DNA of 64,000 nucleotides from Pseudoduganella armeniaca (GCF_003028855.1 NZ_CP028324.1:2418001-2482000); one strand, 5' to 3'. Counted from the first letter of the stretch, positions 34,887-44,487 are shown. The notes: generated from the letters alone by a model not told the origin. Translations and numbers: made by a program.

Positions 34887-35177
34887 ATGTTCGTCATCGC
34901 GCTCACGTACGACAAGCCCACCGAGGAGATCGATGCGCTGCTGGCCGCGCACCGGGCCTTCCTGCGCGAGCAGTATGACAATGGCGTGTTCCTGATGTCG
35001 GGCCGCATGGTGCCGCGCACCGGCGCCATCATCATCGCCACGGCGGACAGCCGGGCCGACATCGAGGCGATCCTGGAGCTCGATCCCTTCCGGCAGGCCG
35101 GTGCCGCCAGCTACCAGGTCACGGAGTTCGTGCCGACGATGACGGCCGACCTCCTGGCCGCCTTCCGCCAGCACTGA
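34887..35177 (+). CDS. YciI-family protein
   Basis: The 96-residue protein shows the YciI alpha-beta barrel signature: an early His in LLAAHRAFLREQ and Asp in ILELDPFRQAG, with SGRMVPRTGAIIIATADS between them. The His-Asp pair is thought to be the active site, but the reaction of this family is mostly unknown. The gene lies between ybaB (5 bp gap) and recR (1 bp gap), so it is cotranscribed with them. Its role in that operon is not known. Confidence 0.85.
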   Translation: MFVIALTYDKPTEEIDALLAAHRAFLREQYDNGVFLMSGRMVPRTGAIIIATADSRADIEAILELDPFRQAGAASYQVTEFVPTMTADLLAAFRQH

Positions 35178-35178
35178 G

Positions 35179-35769
35179 ATGGCGAAATCGCTGGAGTTCC
35201 TCACCGAGGCGTTGCGGCGCCTGCCCGGCGTCGGGCCGAAGTCGGCGCAGCGCATGGCCTTCCACCTGCTGCAGCATGACCGCGAAGGGGCGGCGATGCT
35301 GTCGCGCGCGCTGTACCAGGCCGTCGAGGCCGTCCATCACTGCGCGCTGTGCAATACGTTCACGGAACTCGAGGTGTGCGAGATGTGCGCCGACGAGTCG
35401 CGCGACCGGCGCCTGCTGTGCGTCGTCGAGACGCCGGCCGACCAGATGATGATCGAGCAGACCCTGACCTACAAGGGGCTGTATTTCGTGCTGATGGGGC
35501 GCCTGTCGCCGCTGGACGGCATCGGTCCCAAGGACATCCACCTGGAAAAGCTGCTGGCGCGCGCCGCCGACGGCACCGTCACCGAAGTGGTACTGGCCAC
35601 CAATTTCACCAACGAGGGCGAGGCCACCGCGCACTACATCAGCGAAATGCTGAAGGCGCGCGGGCTGCAGGTCAGCCGCCTGGCGCGGGGCGTGCCGGTG
35701 GGTGGCGAACTGGAATACGTGGATGCGGGCACCATCGCGCGGGCGATGCTGGATCGGCGCACTACTTGA
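35179..35769 (+). CDS. recR: Recombination protein RecR
   Basis: RecR works with RecF and RecO to load RecA on gapped DNA. The 196 residues show the N-terminal helix-hairpin-helix (LRRLPGVGPKSAQRMAFHLL), a four-Cys zinc finger (CALCNTFTELEVCEMC), and a Toprim domain with LLCVVETPADQMMIEQT and later TNFTNEGEATAHYI. The C-terminal Walker-like segment (LARGVPVGGELEYVDAGTI) is complete. It ends the dnaX operon. Confidence 0.97.
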   Translation: MAKSLEFLTEALRRLPGVGPKSAQRMAFHLLQHDREGAAMLSRALYQAVEAVHHCALCNTFTELEVCEMCADESRDRRLLCVVETPADQMMIEQTLTYKGLYFVLMGRLSPLDGIGPKDIHLEKLLARAADGTVTEVVLATNFTNEGEATAHYISEMLKARGLQVSRLARGVPVGGELEYVDAGTIARAMLDRRTT

Positions 35770-35778
35770 GAAACCCGA

Positions 35779-35796
35779 GGCACCTGTCCCCGGTGC
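35779..35796. repeat. GGCACCTGTCCCCGGTGC word after recR
   Basis: This is a short imperfect palindrome (GGCACC/GGTGC ends) that contains the CTGTCCCC half-word seen in the other intergenic repeats. It lies between the convergent recR and GGDEF-EAL genes. Confidence 0.5.
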
Positions 35797-35842
35797 TTAT
35801 ACGCCAGCGCCAGCTCGCCCGGTCCCACCGCCCGGTACCGCT

Positions 35843-37966
35843 TCACCGTAACACCGGCTGGGCCCCGGCCAGCATGCGGGCGATCGCGTCGATCGACTGC
35901 GGCCGGCCCAGCAGGTAGCCCTGCGCCATGTCGCAGCCGTACTGCTCCAGCAACGCCAGCTGTTCGCCCGTCTCCACGCCTTCCGCCACCACCGCCATCT
36001 TCAGGCCATGCGCCATCGCGATGATGGCGCGCGTGATGGCCGCGTTTTCCGAGTCCTGCGGCAGGCCGCAGATGAAGCTCTTGTCGATCTTCAGCGCGCG
36101 CACGTCGAAGCGCTTCAGGTAGTTCATCGACGAGTAGCCCGTGCCGAAGTCGTCGATCGACAGCCAGATGCCGATCGCGCGCAGCTGCTCCAGGGTCGTC
36201 AACGTGGCGCGGGCGTCGTCCATCAGCGTGCCTTCGGTCAGCTCCAGTTCCAGCAGGCGTGGATCGAGGCCCGTTTCGTGCAGCACCGCGAGCACCGTCT
36301 GCGCCAGGTTTTCGTCCTTGAACTGGCGCGCCGACAAGTTGACGGCCACGCGCACGGCGCGGCGGCTTTCCTGCTGCCACGCGCGCGCCTGCAGGCAGGC
36401 GGTGCGCAGCACCCACTCGCCGATCGGCACGATCAGGCCCGTTTCCTCGGCCAGCGGGATGAAGTCGTTGGGCGGAATGATGCCGTGCTCGGGATGGCGC
36501 CAGCGCACCAGCGCCTCGACGCCGACGATCTGCGCGCTCTTCACGTCGATCTGCGGCTGGTATTGCAGATACAGCTCGTTGTGCTGCAGCGCGCGGCGCA
36601 GGCCCACCTCCAGCTTCACGTGGCTCATGATCTGCGTCGTCAGCGCGGAGCTGTACAGCTTGGCGTTGTTCTTGCCGCAGTTCTTGGCGTGATACATGGC
36701 CGTGTCGGCGTACTTCAGCAGCGAGGTGCCGTCCTCGCCGTCCTCCGGATACAACGAGATGCCGATGCTGGCCGTGACGAAGATCTCCTGGCCGGCCAGG
36801 TTGAACGGGCGCCGCATCGCATCCTTGACGCGATGCGCGACGGTCAGCGCGTCCTGCACGTTGTCCAGGTCCGGGATCAGGATCGTGAACTCGTCGCCGC
36901 CCAGGCGCGCCAGGTTGCTGCCGCGCTTGTGCTCCGCGGCCTCGTTGTGCGCCACCGTGTCGCTCGGCCGGATGGTGTCGTGCAGCCGTTCCGACACCAC
37001 CTTCAGCAGCAGGTCGCCCACGTCGTGGCCCAGCGTGTCGTTGATGCGCTTGAACGAATCGAGGTCCATGAACAGGATCGCGAACTTGCGGCCGCCCTGG
37101 CGCGAGCGCACCAGCTCGCGCTCCAGCGTTTCCAGGAAGGCCTGGCGGTTCGGGATGCCGGTCAGGCTGTCGCAGTAGGCCAGGCGGCGGATCTGCTCCT
37201 CGGTGCGTTTGCGCTCGCTGATGTCGCGCACCAGGCCCAGCACCTCGCCGGCGCCGGTGCCCACCAGGCGCGCCTCGAAATGGTGGACCGTGTCATCGGC
37301 CTGCAGTTCATAGTCGACCGCGCGCACCGTCTGCGTGCGCAGTACGCCATCGAGCTGTTCCAGCAGGCGCCGCGCGATCGGCTCGGGCAGCACGTCGCGC
37401 ACGTGGCGGCCCACGCACTGCTGCTGGGTCGGCACCGCCGCGCGCTGCTGGCCGTGGCCCTGCTCGTAGTCCAGGTAGTAGCCGTCCGGGCTGAGGCGGA
37501 AGAACGTGTCGGGAATGGCGGCCAGCACGGCGCGGTTGTGGGCGTCGGCGATGCGCAGGCGGGCGATCGCGTCGCTGGCGCGCAGTACGTACAGCACGCG
37601 GTGCCCCAGGATCGGCCAGTTGATCGGCTTCGAGACGAAGTCGGTGGCGCCGCATTCGTAGGCCTGCGTGACGGCTTCCAGGTCGTCGCCGCCCGTCACC
37701 ATGATCACGGGTACCGTCGTGTTGCGCTGGCGTTCCAGCGCGCGGATCGCGCGGCAGACGGTGAAGCCGTCCATGCGCGGCATCTCGACGTCGAGCAGTA
37801 CCAGGTCCGGCGCCAGCCGTTCGAAGCAGGCGATGGCCGTTTGGCCGTCCGGCGCCTCGACGCCGTCGAGGCCCACCTGGGCCAGCATTTCCAGCATCAA
37901 CAGGCGCATGACGGGGTCGTCGTCGGCCACCAGCACCGTGCCGCGGGAAGAGGGAAGCACTGCCAT
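35843..37966 (-). CDS. Response regulator with GGDEF and EAL domains
   Basis: The 707-residue protein has a receiver (VLVADDDPVMRLLMLEML, phosphoacceptor in LVLLDVEMPRMDGF), a PAS-like domain (~150-270), a GGDEF domain with an intact LARLGGDEFTIL, and an EAL domain with VGVEALVRWRHPEHG, LSIDDFGTGYSSMNYL and VVAEGVETGEQL. It may make and break c-di-GMP. Its ATG follows the stop of the hybrid kinase gene without a single base between, so the two are translationally coupled. It is probably the output partner of that kinase. Confidence 0.93.
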   Translation of the reverse strand: MAVLPSSRGTVLVADDDPVMRLLMLEMLAQVGLDGVEAPDGQTAIACFERLAPDLVLLDVEMPRMDGFTVCRAIRALERQRNTTVPVIMVTGGDDLEAVTQAYECGATDFVSKPINWPILGHRVLYVLRASDAIARLRIADAHNRAVLAAIPDTFFRLSPDGYYLDYEQGHGQQRAAVPTQQQCVGRHVRDVLPEPIARRLLEQLDGVLRTQTVRAVDYELQADDTVHHFEARLVGTGAGEVLGLVRDISERKRTEEQIRRLAYCDSLTGIPNRQAFLETLERELVRSRQGGRKFAILFMDLDSFKRINDTLGHDVGDLLLKVVSERLHDTIRPSDTVAHNEAAEHKRGSNLARLGGDEFTILIPDLDNVQDALTVAHRVKDAMRRPFNLAGQEIFVTASIGISLYPEDGEDGTSLLKYADTAMYHAKNCGKNNAKLYSSALTTQIMSHVKLEVGLRRALQHNELYLQYQPQIDVKSAQIVGVEALVRWRHPEHGIIPPNDFIPLAEETGLIVPIGEWVLRTACLQARAWQQESRRAVRVAVNLSARQFKDENLAQTVLAVLHETGLDPRLLELELTEGTLMDDARATLTTLEQLRAIGIWLSIDDFGTGYSSMNYLKRFDVRALKIDKSFICGLPQDSENAAITRAIIAMAHGLKMAVVAEGVETGEQLALLEQYGCDMAQGYLLGRPQSIDAIARMLAGAQPVLR

Positions 37967-40846
37967 TCAGATCTCCTTAACGAGAATTGCGTCGAGCGAC
38001 TGGCGCACGGCCTGGAACTCCCGTTCCATGCCAGCCAGGAGGGCGGCCGCGCCGGCCGTGCTGTCGTTGCGGCCCAGCTGTTCCATGTCCTTGCACAGCT
38101 GCGCGAGGGTGTCGGCGCCCACGTTGGCGCTGGCCGACTTCAAACTGTGCGCGGCGCGGCGCATGCCGTCCGGGTCGGCTTGCGCCAGCGCGGCGTGCAG
38201 GATCCGCAGGTGGGTCGGCGTGTCCGTCACGAAGGCCTGGATCACGCGCTGCAGCAGCACCTCGCCCTTGTCGGCGCTGAGGGCGCGGATGGCGGCGAGC
38301 GCGCTGCGGTTGATGCTGCCGTTCGCGCTGGCTGGCTCGGTCGGCGGCGCGGCGATGACGGCGGGGGCCAGCGCCGGCGCTGCCGGCACGGCCGCCACGT
38401 CGGCGTGGTGCACGGTGGCCGCGCGAGGCAGGGCAATCCAGCGCGCCAGCGTGTCCGCCAGGTTCTGCTGCGTGAACGGCTTGGACAGGTAGTCGTCCAT
38501 GCCGGCCGCCAGGCACGTCTCGCGGTCGCCCTGCAGCGCGTTGGCCGTGATGGCGATGACGGGCAGCTGGCGCGCGCGGCCCTGCTGCTGCTCGTAGCGG
38601 CGGATCTCGGCGGTGGCGGCCATGCCGTCCATCACCGGCATCTGGCAGTCCATCAGTACCAGGTCGAATTCGCCCTGGCGCACGGCGCTCAGCGCTTCCT
38701 CGCCGTTGCAGGCGCGCGCCACGTCCAGGCCCAGGCTCTCCAGCATGGCGGATGCCACCTCGACGTTGACCGGATTGTCCTCGGCCAGCAGCACCTTGTG
38801 ACGGCGGCGCGCCTGGCCGCGCTGCGCATGCCCGCCACGCAGGTTCGCGTGCTGCGGCGGCTGCGGCGAGGCGGTGCGGATGCCTTCGCTGGCGCGCAGC
38901 GGCGTGACGATGCAGTCGTACAGGTCGCACTCGCGCGCCGGCTTGATCAACTGGAAGGCGACACCGGCCTCGCGCCGCTGCACCGTGTCCGCCGCGTTGC
39001 GCTCGGTCGACAGCAGCAGCAGGCGCACGCCGGCCAGCACCGGATCGGCCTTGATCTCGGCCGCCAGGGCCAGGCCGCTGAGCTGGTCCAGCTCCATGTC
39101 CAGCAGGGCCACGTCGTAGGGCTGGCCGCAGGCGATGGCCGCCTTCAGCAGGCGCAGGCAGTCGTCGGCGCTGGCGGCGCTGTCGGATTTCAAGTGCCAG
39201 CGCGACAACAGCGCTTCCAGCGCCGCGCGGCTGTCCGGCTGGCGGTCGACGATCAGCGCGCGCAGGCCCTTGGTGGTCTTCTGGTTGAACGAGGCTTCGT
39301 CGGCGTCGACGCGGCGCTTGTCGAACTGCACGGTGAACCAGAACACGGAGCCGGACGTGCCGGCGCCGGACATCAAGGCATTCTCGACGCCGATCGCGCC
39401 GCCCATCAGCTCGACCAGCTGCTTCGAGATCGCCAGCCCGAGGCCGGTGCCGCCGTGCTTGCGGGTGGTCGAGCCGTCCGCCTGCGAGAAGGAATCGAAG
39501 ATGCGGCTGCGGGCCTCGCGCGACACGCCCACGCCGGTATCCTGCACTTCCACCTTCAGCCGCACCGATTGCGCATCCTCCGCCACCACGCCCACCCGCA
39601 CCGTGATGCCGCCCTTGTCGGTGAACTTGATGGCATTGCCCAGCAGGTTGACGATCACCTGGCGCAGCCGGTTCGGATCGCCGCAGATCGCGACCGGGAT
39701 GTCGTGCGCGATGGCGAAGTGCAGCTCCAGGCCTTTCGCTTCGGCCTGCGGCGAGAACACGTAGTCGATGTCGTCCAGCAGCTCGCGGAAATTGAAGTGG
39801 ATGTATTCGACCGTCAGCTTGCCTGCCTCGACCTTCGAGAAGTCGAGGATGTCGTTGATGATCACCAGCAGGTGCTCGCCGGAGCGCTTGACCATATTGG
39901 TGTAGTGGCGCTGCTGTTCCGTCATCTGCGTATTGAGCAGCAGCTCCGTCATGCCCAGCACGCCGTTCATCGGCGTGCGGATCTCGTGGCTCATATTGGC
40001 CAGGAAGGCGCTTTTCGCCTGGCTCGCCGCCTCGGCCGCGTTCTTCGCCTTTTCCAGTTGCTCGGTGCGGACGCTGACCTGGCGTTCCAGCTGGTCGCGG
40101 TATTGGGCCAGCTTGGTGTCGCGGTGTTCGATCTGCGCCAGCATGTCGTTGAAGCTGTCGATCAAGGTGCCCAGTTCGTCGCTGCGCTGGTGCTGGACCT
40201 GGGCGTAGGTCTGGCTGGTGGTGACGCGCCGCGCGGCCGCGATCAGTTCCGCGATCGGCTGGGCGATGCTGCCCTTGAAGCGGCCCGCCAGCACCAGCGC
40301 GACGACGAACGAGATGCCGGTCGCCGCCGTCGTCACGCCGAGGCTTTTCAGGATATCCAGCCACATGCCGCCCAGGCTGGCCTCGATCATCACGGCACCG
40401 ATCACGTGGCCGGCCGCGCGCACGGGCCGGAACAGACGCATCGAGCGCCGCCAGGGCGCGCCGGCCTGGCGCGGCGGCTCGGCCTGCGCCAGCTCCGCGA
40501 TCTGGGCCGGGCCCAACGGCGCCGGCGGCTGCTCCGGCTTGGCGGGGAAGCTGGCGAACAGATGGCCATCGCGGTCGAACAGCGCGGCCTGGGTCACGTC
40601 GTCCTGCACCGCCAGCGCGGCCAGCGCTTGCTCGGCCGTGGCGCGGTCGGCGAACAGCAGTGGCGCGACGCTGTTGGCGCCGATGACGTCCGCCAGTGAC
40701 GTCAGCTGCTTGGCCTCGTTCTCCGTATGGCTGAACAGCGACGTCAGGGCGAACGCGGCAAACACCAGCAGCAGCGCGCCGCCGGTGGACAGTACCGAGA
40801 TGATCGTCAGCTTCTGGCTGAGACCGGAGCGTTCGAAGTTGAGCAT
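37967..40846 (-). CDS. Hybrid sensor histidine kinase (BarA-like)
   Basis: The 959-residue protein has a first membrane helix (LTIISVLSTGGALLLVFAAF), a periplasmic sensor region of CHASE8 type (~35-150), a second helix (~165-190), HAMP, a histidine kinase core (FLANMSHEIRTPMNGVLGM with the phospho-His, then HATPase boxes NLLGNAIKFTDKG, GTGLGLAISKQ), one receiver lacking the usual acid pocket (LIVDRQPDS), one intact receiver (VLLAEDNPVNVEV, LVLMDCQMPVMDGM) and a C-terminal HPt (RAAHSLKSASANVGA). I start at ATG 40846; the longer frame runs through the hairpin repeat. Phosphate probably moves His-Asp-His to the coupled GGDEF-EAL regulator. Confidence 0.93.
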   Translation of the reverse strand: MLNFERSGLSQKLTIISVLSTGGALLLVFAAFALTSLFSHTENEAKQLTSLADVIGANSVAPLLFADRATAEQALAALAVQDDVTQAALFDRDGHLFASFPAKPEQPPAPLGPAQIAELAQAEPPRQAGAPWRRSMRLFRPVRAAGHVIGAVMIEASLGGMWLDILKSLGVTTAATGISFVVALVLAGRFKGSIAQPIAELIAAARRVTTSQTYAQVQHQRSDELGTLIDSFNDMLAQIEHRDTKLAQYRDQLERQVSVRTEQLEKAKNAAEAASQAKSAFLANMSHEIRTPMNGVLGMTELLLNTQMTEQQRHYTNMVKRSGEHLLVIINDILDFSKVEAGKLTVEYIHFNFRELLDDIDYVFSPQAEAKGLELHFAIAHDIPVAICGDPNRLRQVIVNLLGNAIKFTDKGGITVRVGVVAEDAQSVRLKVEVQDTGVGVSREARSRIFDSFSQADGSTTRKHGGTGLGLAISKQLVELMGGAIGVENALMSGAGTSGSVFWFTVQFDKRRVDADEASFNQKTTKGLRALIVDRQPDSRAALEALLSRWHLKSDSAASADDCLRLLKAAIACGQPYDVALLDMELDQLSGLALAAEIKADPVLAGVRLLLLSTERNAADTVQRREAGVAFQLIKPARECDLYDCIVTPLRASEGIRTASPQPPQHANLRGGHAQRGQARRRHKVLLAEDNPVNVEVASAMLESLGLDVARACNGEEALSAVRQGEFDLVLMDCQMPVMDGMAATAEIRRYEQQQGRARQLPVIAITANALQGDRETCLAAGMDDYLSKPFTQQNLADTLARWIALPRAATVHHADVAAVPAAPALAPAVIAAPPTEPASANGSINRSALAAIRALSADKGEVLLQRVIQAFVTDTPTHLRILHAALAQADPDGMRRAAHSLKSASANVGADTLAQLCKDMEQLGRNDSTAGAAALLAGMEREFQAVRQSLDAILVKEI

Positions 40847-40950
40847 GGCAGGCGCCGGGAAATAATTTCCAACTGGAAAAATATAAATGCTGGAATTATT
40901 TACACCTTGATCTGGCGCTAAGGTTGAAGCACCGGGAACCGTGAGGCACC

Positions 40951-41004
40951 GGGGACAGGCACTTGTCTCAGGGCCTGACGGCCCTGAGACAAGTGCCTGT
41001 CCCC
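40951..41004. repeat. Perfect 24-bp inverted repeat
   Basis: The left arm (40951-40974) and right arm (40981-41004) pair perfectly around the loop CTGACG. The arms begin with GGGGACAGGCACTTGTC. The hairpin lies upstream of the kinase gene and 36 bp from the left end of the IS1595 element. It belongs to the same set of words as the other intergenic hairpins. Confidence 0.85.
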
Positions 41005-41039
41005 TGGGGTCTTGCATGCAATCCCTCGGCTTGAAAAAA

Positions 41040-42165
41040 GGCGCTGTTCGCGTTAAGTGCTGGAACTTGCGCCACGGCGCGCTGTCTGATCTTCTGTTGA
41101 GATACCTCATGTGGATCAGGAGGCCGGCAATGGGTGCGAGGGAGTTCCAGGCGATCATGCAGGCGCTAGGCCAGCGCCAGTTGACCTGCGACGAGGTGGC
41201 CGCCTTACAGGCCGTTCTGACAAGCGCCACGCACGGCGGCGACTGCTTTGCCTTGATCGAGGCCGCCGCCGGCAGGCCCCCTTGTCCCCGTTGCACCTGT
41301 CCTCGTTGCCACCGCAGCGGCGCGGCCAACGGCCTGCAGCGCTATCGCTGCACCGCCTGCGGGCGCACCTTCAACGCGTTGACCGGCACACCGCTGGCCC
41401 GGCTGCGATTGCGCGACAAATGGCTGGCCTACCTAACGTGCCTGCTGGAATCGACCACGGTGCGCGCAGCGGCCGGGCGGGTGGCGGTGGCGCCATCGAC
41501 CAGTTTTCGATGGCGCCACCGTTTCATTGCCGGGGTCCGGCGCGAACGTCGTCCGACATTGTCCCATATCGTCGAGGCGGACGAGACGTATCTGCTCGAA
41601 TCGCAGAAGGGCTCGCGCCACCTGACCCGGCCGGCCCGCAAGCGCGGCGGCAAGGCCAGCCGGCGCGGCGTGAGCAAGGCATTCGATTGCATTCTCATCG
41701 CGCGCGATCGCAACCGTGTCACGCATGATTTCGTTACCGGGCGCGGACCGGTCAGCGCCGCGCAGTTGAGGGCGCATCTGCTGCCGGTGCTGGCGCCGGA
41801 CATCTTGTTGATCAGCGATGCGGCAAAGGCCTATCAGGCGTTCGCGCAGGCAGCGGGCCTCACGCACGAGGTCGTCAACGTGCGGGCCGGCATCAGGGCG
41901 CGCGGTGCCATTCATATTCAAAATGTCAACGGCTGGCACAGCCGCTTCAAGGGCTGGTTACACCGCTTCCACGGCGTTGCCAGCCGCTACCTGGCCAACT
42001 ACACGGGCTGGCAACGCGTGCTGGACGCCGGCTCACCAGCGACACCGTCGGATTGGCTGCGCATCGGGGTGGCGCCGGGGCGGTACAGTCCAGACTGCCA
42101 ATGACCTCGACGCGCTGCAAAAGTTCCGTGATGAGAGGCAACCACCAGCTAACGCGAACAGCGCC
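41040..42165 (+). mobile_element. IS1595-family insertion sequence, complete
   Basis: The ends carry the inverted repeat GGCGCTGTTCGCGTTA (41040-41055 and, reversed, 42150-42165). An 8-bp target duplication TGAAAAAA flanks it (41032-41039 and 42166-42173), the length expected for IS1595. The single transposase gene is open. The target is AT-rich sequence beside a terminator hairpin. Confidence 0.93.
41109..42104 (+). CDS. IS1595-family transposase
   Basis: The ~331-residue protein has an N-terminal zinc ribbon (CPRCHRSGAANGLQRYRCTAC, two CxxC pairs), a helix-turn-helix (STTVRAAAGRVAVAPSTSFRWRHRF) and an ISXO2-type catalytic domain: Asp in HIVEADETYLLES, Asp in ILLISDAAKAY and the Asn/His-Lys block NVNGWHSRFKGWL followed by GVASRYLANYTGW. 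IS1595 transposases use DDE or DDN acids with a nearby His or Lys. I take ATG 41109; ATG 41130 is equally possible. An upstream start would lie outside the IS. Confidence 0.88.
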   Translation: MWIRRPAMGAREFQAIMQALGQRQLTCDEVAALQAVLTSATHGGDCFALIEAAAGRPPCPRCTCPRCHRSGAANGLQRYRCTACGRTFNALTGTPLARLRLRDKWLAYLTCLLESTTVRAAAGRVAVAPSTSFRWRHRFIAGVRRERRPTLSHIVEADETYLLESQKGSRHLTRPARKRGGKASRRGVSKAFDCILIARDRNRVTHDFVTGRGPVSAAQLRAHLLPVLAPDILLISDAAKAYQAFAQAAGLTHEVVNVRAGIRARGAIHIQNVNGWHSRFKGWLHRFHGVASRYLANYTGWQRVLDAGSPATPSDWLRIGVAPGRYSPDCQ

Positions 42166-42170
42166 TGAAA

Positions 42171-42204
42171 AAAAGCCCGGCCGCGACAGCGACCGGGCTT
42201 TTTC
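42171..42204 (-). terminator. Bidirectional terminator after cstA-ybdD
   Basis: GCCCGG and CCGGGC pair across a ~10-base loop and have A and T runs on both sides, so it can stop transcription in both directions. It ends the leftward cstA-ybdD transcript; the IS1595 element inserted at its edge. Confidence 0.85.
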
Positions 42205-42225
42205 AGCCGGTAGGGCAGGGCGCCG

Positions 42226-42426
42226 TCAGCAGCACCCACCCCGCTTGCCGGCCCCGCCGTAGCGGGCCTCCTGGCGCTCCTTGAAGAACTCCTCGTAGCT
42301 CATGACGGGCTGGTCGGGGTGGTTCGCCTCGCAGTGCGCCACGTAGGTGTCGTACTCGGGCAGGCCCACCATCAGGCGCATGCTCTGCCCGAGGTAACGG
42401 CCGGCCTTGACGATCTCGTCGAACAT
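42226..42426 (-). CDS. ybdD: YbdD/YjiX-family small protein
   Basis: The 66-residue protein has the family signature GQSMRLMVGLPEYDTYVAH, then MSYEEFFKERQEARY. YbdD-type proteins are encoded directly downstream of cstA or btsT and are thought to be needed for pyruvate uptake by these carriers. Here the gene starts one base after the cstA stop. It ends with GKRGGCC, giving a C-terminal Cys pair common in betaproteobacterial copies. Confidence 0.93.
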   Translation of the reverse strand: MFDEIVKAGRYLGQSMRLMVGLPEYDTYVAHCEANHPDQPVMSYEEFFKERQEARYGGAGKRGGCC

Positions 42427-44487
42427 TTATTGCGCCGCCGGCATCAGCTGCACCGGCGTCTCCTGGTGGCTGGGCTGCGCCGCGGCGCGGGCGCGCAGCG
42501 CCGTGCGCACGCCATACACCAGCACGGCCAGGACGACGACCATGAAGAAGCCGGCCAGGGTGGCGTTGACGTAGTCGTTGAAGATCACCTGGTGCATCTG
42601 CTCGACCGACTTGGCCGGCGCCAGCACCTCGCCCTTGGCCAGCGCGGCCGAGTACTTGTCGGCGTGTGCCAGGAAGCCGATCTTGGCGTTGGCGTGGAAG
42701 ATCTTCTGCCAGCCCGCCGTCAGGGTGCACAGCAGCAGCCAGATGGTCGGCACGATCGTCACCCAGGCGTAGCGGCCGCGCTTCATCTTGAACAGCACCA
42801 CGGTCGCGAGGATCAGCGCGATCCCGGCCAGCATCTGGTTGGCGATGCCGAACAGCGGCCACAGGGTGTTGATGCCGCCCAGCGGATCGACCACGCCCTG
42901 GTACAGGAAATAGCCCCAGGCGGCCACGCACAGGCTTGTTGCCAGCAGGCTGGCGAACACGTTCTCGGTCTGCTTCAAGGCGGGCACGAAGGCGCCCAGC
43001 AGGTCCTGCAGCATGAAGCGGCCGGCGCGGGTGCCCGCGTCCACCGCCGTCAGGATGAACAGCGCCTCGAACAGGATCGCGAAGTGGTACCAGAACGCCA
43101 TCATGGCCTGGCCGCCGATGACATTCGACAGGATGTGCGCCATGCCGACCGCCAGGGTTGGCGCGCCGCCGGCGCGCGAGATGATGGTGTGCTCGCCGAC
43201 GTCCTTGGCGGTTTGCGCCAGCATTTCCGGCGTCACGTAGAAGCCCCACTGCGAGATCGCCTGCGCGGCCGATTCGGCCGTGGTGCCGATCAGCGCGGCC
43301 GGGCTGTTCATGGCGAAGTACACCCCCGGCTCGATGGTAGACGCGGCCACCAGCGCCATGATGGCGACGAACGATTCCATCAGCATGGCGCCATAGCCGA
43401 TGAAGCGGGCATGGGTTTCGTTCTCGATCATCTTCGGCGTGGTGCCGGAAGAGATCAGCGCATGGAAGCCGGAGACGGCGCCGCAGGCGATCGTGATGAA
43501 CAGGAACGGGAACAGGTTGCCGGTCCAGACCGGGCCGGTGCCGTCGATGAATTTTGTGAGCGACGGCATCTTCAGCATCGGCGCCACGATGACGATGCCC
43601 AGCGCCAGGCCGACGATGGTGCCGATCTTCAGGAAGGTGGAGAGATAATCGCGCGGCGCCAGCAGCAGCCAGACCGGCAGCACCGAAGCGATGAAGCCGT
43701 AGCCGATCAGCATCCAGGTCAGCTCGGTGCCGGTGAAGTTGAACATGGCGGCCCACACCGGGTGCTCCTGCACGTATTGGCCGCCCAGGATCGCCAGCAT
43801 CAGCAGCACGAAGCCGATGATCGACACCTCGCCGATGCGGCCCACGCGCACGTAGCGCGAGTACAGGCCCATGAAGACCGCGATCGGGATCGTGGCCATC
43901 ACGGTGAAGGTGCCCCATGGGGAACCGGTCAGCGCTTTCACGACGATCAGCGCCAGCACGGCCAGGATGATCACCATGATCATGAAGGTGCCGAACAGCG
44001 CGATGGTGCCGGGGATCGGGCCCAGCTCGGACTTGATCAGGTCACCCAGCGAGCGGCCGTCGCGGCGCATCGACAGGAACAGCACGAAGAAGTCCTGCAC
44101 GGCGCCGGCGAACACCACGCCGGCCAGGATCCACAGCATGCCGGGCAGGTAGCCCATCTGCGCGGCCAGCACGGGGCCGACCAGTGGGCCGGCGCCGGCG
44201 ATCGCGGCGAAGTGGTGGCCGAACAGGACGTTCTTGTTGGTGGGGACGTAATCGAGGCCGTCGTTGTGCTTGTAGGCCGGCGTCATGCGGCGCGGGTCCA
44301 GGCCCATCACGTCGCGCGCGATGTACAGGCTGTAGAAGCGGTAGGCGATCAGGTAGACGCAGACGGCCGCGATGACGATCCAGATGGCGCTGATCGGCTC
44401 GCCCCGTTTCAGCGCGATGACCCCCAGCGCGCCGGCGCCGGCCAGCGACAACGCTGCCCAGCCGAGCTTCTTGTAAAGCTGATTCAT
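42427..44487 (-). CDS. cstA: CstA-family pyruvate/peptide transporter
   Basis: The 686-residue protein has about 17 membrane segments and the CstA signatures GLDYVPTNKNVLFGHHFAAIAGAGP, VGPVLAAQMGYLPGMLWIL and GFHALISSGTTPKMI. In enterobacteria CstA and BtsT take up pyruvate by proton symport; older work linked CstA to peptide use in starvation. The downstream ybdD is standard. A two-component system is encoded divergently, as with pyruvate-sensing systems that switch on such carriers. The length is normal (E. coli about 700). Confidence 0.95.
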   Translation of the reverse strand: MNQLYKKLGWAALSLAGAGALGVIALKRGEPISAIWIVIAAVCVYLIAYRFYSLYIARDVMGLDPRRMTPAYKHNDGLDYVPTNKNVLFGHHFAAIAGAGPLVGPVLAAQMGYLPGMLWILAGVVFAGAVQDFFVLFLSMRRDGRSLGDLIKSELGPIPGTIALFGTFMIMVIILAVLALIVVKALTGSPWGTFTVMATIPIAVFMGLYSRYVRVGRIGEVSIIGFVLLMLAILGGQYVQEHPVWAAMFNFTGTELTWMLIGYGFIASVLPVWLLLAPRDYLSTFLKIGTIVGLALGIVIVAPMLKMPSLTKFIDGTGPVWTGNLFPFLFITIACGAVSGFHALISSGTTPKMIENETHARFIGYGAMLMESFVAIMALVAASTIEPGVYFAMNSPAALIGTTAESAAQAISQWGFYVTPEMLAQTAKDVGEHTIISRAGGAPTLAVGMAHILSNVIGGQAMMAFWYHFAILFEALFILTAVDAGTRAGRFMLQDLLGAFVPALKQTENVFASLLATSLCVAAWGYFLYQGVVDPLGGINTLWPLFGIANQMLAGIALILATVVLFKMKRGRYAWVTIVPTIWLLLCTLTAGWQKIFHANAKIGFLAHADKYSAALAKGEVLAPAKSVEQMHQVIFNDYVNATLAGFFMVVVLAVLVYGVRTALRARAAAQPSHQETPVQLMPAAQ

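Noticed and set aside
36008..40699. Very long open frame (1563 codons) on the plus strand
   Set aside because: It lies antisense to the GGDEF-EAL regulator and hybrid kinase, is rich in His, Gln and Arg with no domain, and is a shadow of GC-rich codons.
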